The translations under genes were made by a program, and so were the position numbers. The notes under the pieces are model-generated. The model worked only from the letters and a program-made list of their open reading frames with translations, ran no database searches and was not told where the DNA came from. 64,000 nucleotides of DNA, taken from Purshia tridentata. Taxonomy: Eukaryota; Streptophyta; Magnoliopsida; Rosales; Rosaceae. The stretch is taken from assembly GCA_003254885.1 (NCBI GenBank), contig QANT01003274.1, forward strand, positions 1-64,000, given 5' to 3'. Positions within the stretch are counted from its first letter, which is position 1, and each line of letters opens with the position of its first letter. Of this stretch, positions 18,003-28,566 are shown piece after piece.

Positions 18003-21000
18003 TATACAAGAAACTATGCATGTCTGCATTTGTTAGTGTCATTGTACGTTATTTTATTCAAAATGTTGTATCTAGTTTGTGAAACACTATAAATAAATGT
18101 ATTTTATATTTGTTAAAATTTATGTAATTCAAAGCTTTTGCTGTTCTCTTCAGTACATATAATTGACCATCCTTAATTGTGCTTCAACTTTGTTCTTCAT
18201 CTATCAACAACTTTCGTAGTATATTGCTTTAAGCACCAAGAAGCTGGCTGAAGTGGTTAGTACTGAGAGACCAAAATTCAGTGCGAAAGTTCTGCTCTGT
18301 ATTCTTAAGAAAGACGAAATAAGAATTGCAGCAGGCTCAAGGTATTAAATTAATGTACAATTATATTTGTAACACTGAAAATAGAAATAAGTTACTTTAA
18401 ATCTTCCCATGCCAGCAATCAATATTGTGGTTTAAAAAATTCAGCTTGCCTTTTGATTTGCAATCAGCAGCAGTCCCATGATAGTCTTGGTGTGGCTTCA
18501 ATTGGTTTATGACACAGTAGCAGCTTGATTTTTGAGCTTGTTAAATATAAAGTTAGAAGTAAATAAAATCTTTATGATAAATTAAGCAGTTAGTTCCTTT
18601 GTGCTTTGGTATAAAGGAGGCCTATGGCTTGATAAATAATTGCATGCAACAGGTTGTACATGGGGTCCTTTAGATTTCGAGAGTCCTTTTTGTTTTAGAA
18701 AGATAATCTTTGTCTTTGTTTATGTCTCAGGTTGGAACAAATTACTATAATTTGCTCCATCTACAGATTAATCGAGTCATGTAATATGTGAAGGCTTATG
18801 CAAGAATGTCTAGGAAGACAGGGAAGGACGAGTCGAACTCAAACTTCTTAATTCAAGCAACTTTTCAGTCTCTTTTCTAGCAAGATACTGGTTGAAATCA
18901 AAGTAAGTGCCTACAATTTTGGAATCTAACAAGTTCCACGAACAGGGGTTGTGGTTTCTTCCCCACAAATTATTGTACATGGTAATTGATACATGCTTTT
19001 GTTCTCCATCTTTTACTTTAGGGTTTAAGGCACAACCATCCACTTTTTGTCTTTTCTTTTAGCATTTTAATTTAATATAGATATTTTTAAAGCCTAGTAT
19101 GACAAACAAATGTAGCTAGGCAGAATTCCCACTCCACAAACCCCAAGTACAGCTAGCAGAAATGAAAGCAATGACAGTGAACAATCCTCCAAACTAATAG
19201 GAGACCCCTAAAAAGATCTATTTGAACCAGAAACAGAGCATGTTATGCATGTTGTGTGTCATTCAATAAAATTTTAACCCCTTAATACTGAATCAAAACA
19301 AGATTTGACTGATAAAAAACAACTTGCTCAACTTGTTTCACAAGACTCTGCAATTAAAAATTTGAAACCCCAGAAGTGAATAATTAATTTTGGAAGCTCA
19401 TGGGTTAATTTAAAACTTTTCCTGATGACCCTTCTATTAAGTTTGGGATGAAGGCCAATCATTCTGTGTTTGGCAATATTCCTTATTAATCTGAATAGCT
19501 AAATACTGTCACATGGGTTAATATGTAAGATGCTCAACCTAAGCCTCTTCAACTACCAAAATACATCATTTGGTGAACTAATAAGGTCTCATATTAAATA
19601 CAGTAAACATTGCACCAATTTTCGTTCAGTCGTTGTTGGTTCTTGCTTTACTAATTTTAGCAGCATTCGTAAATTATTCCTTTGTCTTCCACTTTAATTT
19701 TCCCTCTGAATGGCTCCCCCTCCATTAAGGTCCATATTCTGAGACATGAAAAAACAATGTGAGACAAGTCACTAGTGATGCTAGCCTAGAGTTACTGGTG
19801 CAGTGAGTGTTGTCATGCACTTTTGTATAGCTGTATGGAACTGTGATCATCTAATCAGTAAAGGCTTCACTTTTCTGAGATCCCTTATGAGTACCTTTTG
19901 ATGGTTCATTTACTGCCTTAAACAACTTTTTAAAACTAACCCTCCAAACTCCAAGGGTCCCAATAGATATTTTGCACCAAACCCTTCTTTACGTTTTGCA
20001 AAGTGCATTTTTCTAGAGAATAATTTTGAGATTCGTACACAATATTGTTCTTAACATTTACAAGTGGAAAAATCTCACTAGGCATTTAAGGAATTTTAAT
20101 TTCTTATAGCCCTTACACAACCTGTGGTCATTAGTTAAGTCAATAAAGCAATCCTTACTGTTTTGTGACAATATTGGCAAGGCTTCACAGCCTTCGAGTC
20201 CATGCAACATCTCAGATGGTACTTTGTAATGCCACTTTCATTTTCATATAGGGATACATGCCATAGTGTTGAAATCATTTGACAATGTGGTTGTGTATGT
20301 GTGGTTGGAAATGTCTGCATGTATGCAAAAGGTAATTCTTCCTCCCTCCAACTAGTTCCAGTGTAACAAATTATACTGGATGCATAGTAAATTCGTGAAT
20401 ATAGTAGTGCTAGTTTTGCTCTTCTATATTCATAGAGAATTTCACTGCCTGTTTCTGCACCAGATTTAATGTAAGAGCAAACAATTCTGCAGTTTCTGAG
20501 ATCTCTTGGTCTGAAAAGTTAATGGAATCTCCAAAAGCTATCAAATTGACTTAGACTAGCTAGTTCCTCCTCCAATAAGAGGTCTCTGTAGGCTTTTGAA
20601 TTCATACGGTCAAACTTGAATAGTTGCTTGGTAAGAGCAATTTTACACCTTTCTTTTCATTGACTGACCTTTGATGCTGAGTCCATGGTTGTGTTAAGTC
20701 TACAAGATTCAGCAGAAAACTGAGATACGGTGAATTGCAGCTATCAAAAGTTAGCTATGAGTAATATTATTTTTAATTTGCCTTCTTTTACCTATTTAAA
20801 GGGGAATCACGTTGAATGCATAATATATATATGAATGTGGAAATTATTCTTTTGAATTGACTGCCTTCTAAACAGGATACAAAATTTGCACTAACAGAAT
20901 ACACTCAAGAGACTCCAAACCCAATCTAAACCTTACAAATCTTCCCTTCATAATATCAGAAAAATTTGTAACCCCTTAAACCTATATTAAGCATCATTTT

Positions 21001-22868
21001 CCCATTTGCAGATGTTTAGCTTCTTTTCTTTTTATTGCTAGACAAATAGTGTTTCCACTCAAAAGATTAGCAAACATGTAAAGGAACAAATTTCCCTCTA
21101 AGGTGAAACAATTGGCAGGAGATGCGGCAGGCACTACATAAAAGTGACTAATTCTAGAAAGTAGAAACTGTACCCTCTTTTTCTCATATGTGCAATATGA
21201 TGGATCTTTTTGTACAGGTAATAGCCCTTGTTATCTGCCTTTGTTACCATCCAATCATAACCATTCTGTACTGCACAAAATATGGTTTGATACTTCACAT
21301 TAAGGATATCTTCCTAATCAATAACCAAAGATGTTTGGATAATTGTTACAAGATGAATGAAAGAATTATTATTATTTTGCTGATGAACGATATATGGTAG
21401 GTAATCTCTGCATCGGATAATTAATTGAATAGTGTGCCTCGTGATGAGGGTACTATATATGGAAAACATCTTGTCTATTGTTATTAACATATGCGATCCT
21501 TCATAACTACATGAAGTGGTCACCGTTACATTTTTTCATGCAATACAACCATTGATAACATCTATATCATCATTGTGTACACTGCAAAACAGATGGTTTA
21601 ATTGATACCTCATATGAAGGATATCTATCTTAAGCTATAACAAAATATATGGATCATATCTACAAGATGAATGAAAGATTTAATACTATTCTGCGCTGAG
21701 TAAATTTATATGGTAGGTACGTAGCCTCTGCATCGGATAAATAAATTGAATGATTTGCCTCATGATTAGGATACTATATATAGCAAATACTACGTGAATT
21801 AACGCATGCAATTCTTAAGAACTACGTGAATTTTTCATTGATAAAAATTCTTTTGTACAATACAACCATTGGCTATAGTTGGATCAGGATGAACTCTTTG
21901 AACTTACAGCAGTTTAGCCATATACTCGTGTTCTAGGTTGTCTAGTTACGTCCTGTCATCTGCAGGAGAAAAAAATGTGGCCATGATTGCTTGTTAAAGG
22001 GATAACTCATATTTAATGTCATTGCAACATTGAAGCAAGCCTGAAATCTTCCTCCATTTGTTTTATGGCAGAAAGCATAGAAGTTGCCATGTCCCTCATT
22101 GTTTTTTTCTTGAACACATGTCCTTATAACACTAACTAATTGAGTTTTATGATTTAAAGTCTGAAAGTTTTTCGTTCTAGAAAATTAGGGCTTATTAAAG
22201 GGTCAAACGCCTTCAAATGCTATGAACAACAGAATTCATCTTTCGTAGCCTGATGCATGTCTAGACACCCCTTTGAACTAATTCTTTCAGCTATATCTTT
22301 GAAAATATTGCAGAGCTGAACTGCATAATGCAAAATAGACTCAAAGGACATATATGAAATGTAACAGTTTCTGAAAAACATCCAACTCCACTGACTTTTC
22401 TTATTTAATCAGTCTTGTAATTTGCTTTTTTGTTGGTTGGTTGGTTCCTTGATTTTCTCACACATTCATAATAGTTTTTCTTAACTTTCATTGGCAAAGC
22501 AACAAATCTTAACTATGTACAAAAGAACCTATTAATCAGATCTTTGTCCTCTTTGATGGGGATTAGAAAATAAGATCCAGACAACACTCATCCCCAATGG
22601 TCCTTCCATGGATGTTTATATGTAGATTTTCTAGCTTTTTGCATTGATATTGTAAGACTAATTAGATATTCGAATATCAGAGAATAAACAATGAAGACAT
22701 GAACATAAAAACCAACTACTGTTTCATTAACTTGCAGTACATAAAATTCAAGAAAGACAAAAGACTTAAAAGACAACCTGTGGTTCGAAATCTAAAAACA
22801 TTTCCATCAAGACACACACCAAAGAAATCACTCAAAGACACTACAGAAACAAACAAACAACAAATTGT
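18003..22868. other. Intergenic stretch of 4.9 kb with one local tandem duplication
   Basis: No frame resembles a known protein and no tRNA or known miRNA sequence was recognised. The main structure is the roughly 310-bp diverged tandem duplication at 21230-21867. The rest is AT-rich unique-looking sequence. Confidence 0.5.
21230..21867 (+). repeat. Diverged tandem duplication, two units of about 310 bp
   Basis: Unit 1 (about 21230-21549) and unit 2 (about 21560-21867) share ordered blocks: TACAAGATGAATGAAAGA, TATGGTAGGTA, CTCTGCATCGGATAA, a GTGCCTC/TTGCCTC-TGATGA/TGATTA block, and a closing CAATACAACCATT. The order is collinear with small indels, which indicates an old tandem event. Confidence 0.8.
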
Positions 22869-23633
22869 TTAAGGGAAATAGCCGTTATTAGGCCAAAAAG
22901 CATTGGGGTTTTGATTCCCATATGGAGGGATAATGTCATCCCCACTAGGGCCAGCAAACCCCATATGCTCTTGTGGGTTCCCACACTCTATGAACCATTG
23001 AGGCCTCTGCAAGACCTCCATATGGTTCATCTCCGCAGCTTGCCTCTCCATAGCAGCTTGCCTCTCCATCGCCGCCTGCATGCTGTTCTCTCCACTTCTC
23101 AGCACGCCACGATCTGCAGCTGCAGCCACTGTTGGTGGTACCAGGACTTGGTTCTGAGCCTCTTCATTGACCCTCTTCATCCTGCTATAAATCTCCTTCA
23201 AGGTCTGGTCAATCAGCCACCCGAGGTCATTCAAATCCACCATGCTCAGGCCCTGCAGGGACTTCCCAGTCAGACACTGGAACATCACTCTCATGATCTC
23301 CTTCTCCCGGTTGTCCTTTCGTTGTTTCTTCAGCTGCTCGTTGGACTTCCCAATCCTCTGCCTGAGGAAACTCTCCTGATTGACCATCTTCTTGCTTTGT
23401 TCCATTTCAGGCATGGTCCTGAAGTGCGCAAGGACGCGCTGGACTCCCAGAGCGGATGGCCAAACCTCTGGTTGAGGGTCATAAGGGCTATATATAATAG
23501 CACATGCCTCAATATCACAGAGAGTAGTGAGTTCCCTCACCTTCTTCATCAGGCCCTTCTTCCTTTTCTTGAAAGTGGCCTTCCTAGCAGAGTCGTTGGT
23601 GATGTAGGCTAGTTTTACCTTCTTTCTAGTCAT
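22869..23633 (-). CDS. Type I (M-gamma) MADS-box transcription factor, AGL80-like, 254 aa
   Basis: A single intronless frame starts MTRKKVKLAYITNDSARK. Residues 1-60 form the MADS domain (ATFKKRKKGLMKKVRELTTLCDIEACAIIYSPY), which binds CArG-type DNA. The YSPYDPQPEVWPS continuation and the VQRVLAHFRTMPEMEQSKKMV block are characteristic of the AGL80/AGL62-interacting M-gamma group. There is no K domain, as expected for type I. Family members act in the central cell and endosperm as heterodimers with M-alpha proteins; a role here is inferred from membership. Two tandem MERQAA units occur near residue 190. Lack of introns is usual for this type. The start codon lies 85 bp below a strong TATA box. 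Confidence 0.92.
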   Translation of the reverse strand: MTRKKVKLAYITNDSARKATFKKRKKGLMKKVRELTTLCDIEACAIIYSPYDPQPEVWPSALGVQRVLAHFRTMPEMEQSKKMVNQESFLRQRIGKSNEQLKKQRKDNREKEIMRVMFQCLTGKSLQGLSMVDLNDLGWLIDQTLKEIYSRMKRVNEEAQNQVLVPPTVAAAADRGVLRSGENSMQAAMERQAAMERQAAEMNHMEVLQRPQWFIECGNPQEHMGFAGPSGDDIIPPYGNQNPNAFWPNNGYFP

Positions 23634-23716
23634 GGCTCTCAGAAATGAGATGCAAACAAGGGAAGAAGAAGAAGAAGAAGAAAGTCTTTGTGTGCTTTCT
23701 TACCCTCAACATCCTA

Positions 23717-23728
23717 TTCTATATATAG
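23717..23728 (-). promoter_or_regulatory. TATA box of the MADS-box gene
   Basis: A CTATATATAGA-type box on the minus strand lies about 85 bp upstream of the ATG at 23633. It is followed by a GAA/TTC-rich leader at about 23667-23682. Confidence 0.6.
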
Positions 23729-24660
23729 AGTAGCAAGGGACACATAATGAATACTAGAAGATTACATCCAGGAGGGAAAATAATATTGCTGACAATGCAT
23801 GAGATATCAAAATCAATACCAGAAGATTATGGTGTTGTATCTGCGTTGGTGCAAATTTAATGACTTTACTTGTATATGCAAGAGAATTAAACCAATCAAT
23901 ATTAGAAGATTATGCTCATGTTGTATGTATTTCTATTCATAAACACTAATATTCTTGTTGATTTGCTCTATGAATTGACCATTATTCAATATGTTTACCA
24001 AGGTCTAAATCACATAAATGGTAATTACAAGTGAGTTATTGGTAGGGTAATATGAAATCTAGGCAGTAATAAGAAATCTAGGCAGGGGATTCTATTAGCA
24101 AAATCAAAGCTGTAATACATGAGTCAAAAAATATATCAATGTGAGGTTGGATTTCTATCTTATTGTTTTTCTTTCATTCATGAATTGGTTTTATATATGG
24201 AAGCTTGTCTGTTTCTTATTCATACATGCATATGACCATATATTTTTTCTGTGGCTCATTCAATCATTAAGAGTGAGTAATTTTTTCCATCTTTGAAAAT
24301 CACTTCGAAGGTAATCCAGCCCAGGAGTTCAAATAAGCTGTTTCTGTTTATGATTGTCTGAATATTCTCTGTCATTCATCTATTTTGTCCTAACAATTAA
24401 TACATTATCTCTCCATAGTTTATTATTCTATTTTTGCCTAATTACTTACCAAAAATTTTGATTTTTCCTTATTCACGATTAAAAAACATAAACTTGTTTC
24501 CTTTTTTAAAAAATAGCCTCAAGGGCCAGAACCAGCCAACCCGACCCGACCCGTCCATGATGCTCCCTCACTTCCAATGTAATGGGCCTATTTGGGAATT
24601 CATCCCTGCAATTATGACTTGGGCTTCATAGTTATGTAATTGTCTATGTTGGAACTTGTC
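23729..24660. other. Intergenic stretch; no gene supported
   Basis: This is AT-rich sequence between divergent genes. A CCCGAC-rich word cluster near 24539-24552 is the only compositional oddity. No coding frame is credible. Confidence 0.45.
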
Positions 24661-25049
24661 CACCCATGATCCGGCCCACTATGCTTAATATGGTTAGGGC
24701 TCGCAGAGACACAGAGAGGGGAATCGGAATTGGAACATTAGGTTTAGGGTTTTCAGTGACAATCATACATCCGAGAAGCCCCAGGCTTGCGACGCCATTG
24801 AGGTTGAAGAGGAATCTGTATCGGGTAAGTAGATTTGGTTCCAACAATCTGCTAAAAGCAATTTTGAATTTGAAATTCTTGATTTTGGGGCACATTGGCA
24901 TTGGAATACAATGCCAAGATCAAACCCAACGACCATGGATTCGGAATTGGAAGGGCCAATTTCAACATCCATGGAACTAAACAGAGCCTATTATCAGTCA
25001 CTGATCTGACAATTAGGGTTTTGGGTTTTGCAGTTGCAGGATTAGGAGG
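24661..25049 (+). other. 5' leader of APC11 with probable leader intron
   Basis: A strong donor ATCGG|GTAAGTAG near 24820 pairs with acceptors TTTTGCAG (25033) or TTGCAG (25039), removing about 210 bp just before the ATG at 25050. An upstream ATG at 24666 opens a frame of about 100 codons in the unspliced sequence, but splicing would truncate it. Confidence 0.5.
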
Positions 25050-26594
25050 ATGAAAGTCAAGGTCTTACGTATCCTTCTCACTATGTTATTTGTTCCTCTC
25101 TTTCTAATGAAAACTTTTTATTATCTCTAACATTCTTTTCTTCCTGTTTTTATTGGGTGTGAGTATTTTTATGAAAATAGTAATATGACAATCCCATTTG
25201 TTGTGAATATACATATTGTATGCATTTCATAACAACAGTTTTCTCTTGACCCAACTCTCTTTTCGCATATCTGCTGGGATTTCAAACAGAGTATGTCCTC
25301 TTTATCTCTTCTCTATATGTTATGTTCAATGATCAATTTGGAACAAATCAATTGCTGCAGGTGTGAATGTGTGTATATTTAATAATTGATGTGCCCATTT
25401 CTGGGGATGAGATATTGGAGCTTTAATTCTTATCCTTTTTGACCTGTAGGTGGCATGCTGTTGCTTCATGGACTTGGGATGCACAGGATGAAACATGTGG
25501 GATTTGTAGGATGGCATTTGATGGTTGTTGTCCCGATTGTAAGCTCCCCGGGGATGATTGCCCATTAAGTAAGCGGCTAACATTATTGATTTGAAGCATT
25601 TCCGTAGTGTTCCATGTTTCATCTAACTTTTACTGTCAAGATCCAAAGCTCACAATTCCTCAGATGAGTTTCATATTGGCCTATAGACTGGTTAAGAAGT
25701 GACTCACATGTTGTCTGCATCCACATTCTGCCTTGTCTTTTTCACACTTGACTATTATGATTTATGTGGACCTTGCTGCTCGTTCATCTAATGGCATCAA
25801 TTCATAGCAGCGCTCTGTGGCAGAATATGGAATATCGGTTCTGTTAATTTACAGGAATCAGCATTTGGATTTTCTTTCTTTCACCTATGAACTACCCACC
25901 TACGATTTCAAATTCCTGATAATAGATCTTATGTCGACACCTTATAGCAACATGTTGCACATGGTTTGTAATGGACAGCTGTGATGAGATGTTTTTCAAC
26001 CAACTGTCAAACCTTATATTTTTGTGAATGGAAGGTAGGTTTATTTTTCTGTGACACATAAAGTTTCACTTTTGACACATAAACCCACCTCCCTTCACAA
26101 ACACATAAGGTTTATTCAATGTGCAACCTGACAAACCATGCAACACATAAGGTTTCACATTGAACCATAAAGTGGGGGCCCTTTTTCAGTTAGCACATGT
26201 GTAGTACCTGAGGTGATACCTATACCTGAGGGACATTTGAGAACAAAGAACCAGTAGAACACTCTGAATTCTTCTTCTGTCATCTGATTTTACATATTTG
26301 AGAGGTACAAAACATATTGGATTGTAGCAGTCATCATTGTAACTAGTTTCACATTTTGCATTAGTGTTCAAATTTGTGCTTCTTCTAGTCTTATCATTTT
26401 TATTTGATATTAATTATTTTGTTCATTGTTGATACAACTTAATGTTAGTTGTTGATTGATTATTATTGTTCCTTGCAGTTTGGGGTGCATGCAATCATGC
26501 CTTCCATCTTCATTGCATCTTAAAATGGGTAAATTCACTGACTTCTCAGGCACATTGCCCCATGTGCCGTAGGGAGTGGCAGTTCAAAGGATGA
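25050..26594 (+). CDS. APC11: Anaphase-promoting complex subunit 11 (RING-H2), 84 aa, with a one-nucleotide exon
   Basis: Coding parts: 25050-25068, 25290 (one nucleotide, A), 25450-25568 and 26479-26594 (255 nt, 84 residues plus stop). The protein begins MKVKVLQWHAVASW and carries the APC11 RING-H2 signature: ETCGICRMAF, GCCPDC, CNHAFHLHC, HCPMCRREW. It is the catalytic RING subunit that, with APC2, brings the E2 enzyme to cell-cycle substrates for ubiquitination. Joining 25068 directly to 25450 shifts the frame and destroys the protein. Inserting A from ACAG|A|GTATGT at 25290 makes codon 7 CAG (Gln) and restores TGG CAT. A constitutive single-nucleotide exon has been reported in Arabidopsis APC11, so this is probably the conserved arrangement. 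The final length matches the usual 84 residues. Confidence 0.93.
25290..25290 (+). other. APC11: Predicted single-nucleotide exon of APC11
   Basis: Position 25290 (A) lies between acceptor TTCAAACAG and donor GTATGTCC. It is the only AG-N-GT site I found in the 381-bp gap with good context on both sides, and it supplies exactly the one base the frame needs. Confidence 0.78.
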
Positions 26595-28089
26595 GAGAAT
26601 AAGGGGAATCCCTTTAAGGAATTCCTTCTGTATCTCTCTACCTCTTCATGTCTAGGGGTTGCCTGTGCAGGCTTGCGATTGTATATTGGTTGATGTAACC
26701 GGAGACAATTCCTTCGTATAATTGTTGTGTATTTAGTTGATGTAAGCTAAGGCAACAACATCTCAAGATTTCACATTTCAATCATTTCTTGTATACCCTC
26801 CAAGTTGTATACGGTAAACCTCTCTATTAATCTATAGATATAAGAGATCCGTTTTCTGGTCATTTTGTCATTGTTCTTTTTCAAATTGGTAACTATGTTC
26901 TTTTCGCTGATCGTCATCTTCTCTAGTTGATCCGTTTAACGCCACATCAGTATGGCTTCTGGGGGAAAACTGTGGATGATGCCTATTCATGTCAAAGTGG
27001 AATTAGATATCATAAAAGGTTGTCAATTTGGATCTGATAAGGGTTTTCTTGATCTTTCCATGGATTGTTACTGCTATATTTAATTTGGTAAAACTTGGTT
27101 GATACGCAACCACCTTGATTAGAAAAATGCAATTAGAAAATTTGTATAACAATATAATATGTGATAGAGAATTACTTTTTAATCATATTTTATAAATTAC
27201 ATTTTAGAAATAAATACGCGTACTTCACATAAAAGAACAAGACACCTTCAAGGGATGTTACAGGTATATGAAAGTCTCTCTTATATTTAATGTTGGTTGT
27301 GTTATCAATTATTGTGAGAGAATTGTTATAAATACTGATTGTACTTAAGAATTTAAAGGTTGTATAAGAAGGCTACCAAGAACATTTGAAGCATGCACTC
27401 ACAAAGCGAATGATACCTCCAAACCCAATGGGGTGGATGAGAACACAAATCACATTGACTAATAGCAAATAATTAATGTTTTAAGAGATATTAATCCCAA
27501 TAGCGACCACCCATCTCTACAACGATAAAATCAAGGAGGAAAAGAAACACACTACATGAATATCAACCATCCATTTAGCTACACCGAATAAGTACTATCC
27601 ATCAAACGGTTGAAAACAAGCCCTTGTGATTAACGCAACGAAAAGACATATGCGGCCTTCATATCTGTACCCTTTAATAAAAAACAAAAAAGGAACAAAG
27701 AGTAAGATGAGTTCCTTTGTCAAAGTCTCACACACATTATGGTTAGAATAGATGACATAAATTAGTGCAGGTCATGTCATGAGGCCCCATTTTCACACTT
27801 TCCATACTGATGAGTAGTTGGGCTGATGGGCCCACGAAAAAACTCACTTGCATCTGTGGCAAATATAACAACCAATGAATGTGGAACACATGTTTCAACT
27901 TTCAACCAGCCCCCAACTAAGAGTCTGTTTGCCCAACCATGTAGTTTTATCTCCTTTTTAAAAAATAAATTTTGTTTTCTGGAAGACTAAGAATTTACAG
28001 ATACACACACGCCACAACCCCTAAAGAAAAATATAAGAAAATAATTTCAGTGAATTAGAGAGTTGGGTTCTTACAGAAAATGAAGTAGA
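26595..28089. other. 3' flank of APC11 and 3' flank of the first RCI2 gene
   Basis: Positions 26595-26850 are probably APC11 3' untranslated sequence. From about 27530 on, the sequence is collinear with 31440-31770, the 3' flank of the second RCI2 gene; shared words include ATCCATCAAACGGTTGAAAA and GTGCAGGTCATGTCATG. No other gene is seen. Confidence 0.6.
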
Positions 28090-28391
28090 TCACTTGGTGA
28101 TGACATAGACGGCATAAATAATCCCAGGGAGGTAACCAAAGATAGTCAGCAACAGACAGATCCAGAATTCCACCTGCATCATATAAACATATACCAATTG
28201 ATTAGGCTTCAACTGTTCAACACACACATATATATGACTATGACACATATATGCATATATATATGAATTCATGGGGTTATGAAGAGATATATGGTACTGA
28301 CATGGCAGCCAAACTTGAGGAAGACACCAAGAGGAGGCAAAATGATGGCCAAGATGATGTCTATGCAGTTTGCTGTGCCTTCACTCGGCAT
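28090..28391 (-). CDS. RCI2/LTI6/PMP3 low-temperature and salt responsive membrane protein, copy 1, 57 aa
   Basis: Two exons: 28391-28302 and 28173-28090 (174 nt). The product begins MPSEGTANCIDIILAIILPP and ends AVYVITK. It has the PMP3/UPF0057 layout of two hydrophobic helices (about 9-29 and 33-53) joined by a short loop; the family core PPLGVFLKFGC and GYLPGIIYA are present. These tiny plasma-membrane proteins help keep membrane potential and ion balance, and are induced by cold, salt and abscisic acid in plants. The single intron falls after Cys-His at the same place as in the neighbour at 31980-32293. A TATA box and a G-box upstream fit ABA or stress control (inference). Confidence 0.95.
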
Positions 28392-28515
28392 TTTTGAGAC
28401 TTTTGGAGGATTAAAAGAACAACTTTGAGAGAGTAGTAGTGGTACTGCAGCAAGTAGCAAAGTGCTTAATCAATCTGTGGTTTTGTGAATTGTGTGTGTC
28501 TCAGAATTACTGGTG

Positions 28516-28525
28516 TTATATATAG
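28516..28525 (-). promoter_or_regulatory. TATA box of RCI2 copy 1
   Basis: TTATATATAG (plus strand) lies 125-134 bp upstream of the ATG at 28391. It is matched in sequence and spacing by 32431-32440 in copy 2. Confidence 0.7.
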
Positions 28526-28560
28526 AGTTGCTGATGATCAGGATTGAGGAAATTGGGGAA

Positions 28561-28566
28561 CACGTG
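28561..28566. promoter_or_regulatory. G-box/ABRE core upstream of RCI2 copy 1
   Basis: CACGTG lies 35 bp beyond the TATA box. The flank CTGATGATCAGGATTGAG...CACGTG...AGGCT is preserved in copy 2, which argues for function. CACGTG is the core of the ABA-responsive element. Confidence 0.6.

Noticed and set aside
22911-23612. 233-residue plus-strand frame
   Set aside because: It is antisense to the intronless MADS-box gene, and its composition (Leu, His, Ser, Pro) is that of a shadow frame.
24666-24980. 104-residue frame upstream of APC11
   Set aside because: It spans a probable leader intron (donor GTAAGT near 24820) and has no domain; at most an upstream frame.
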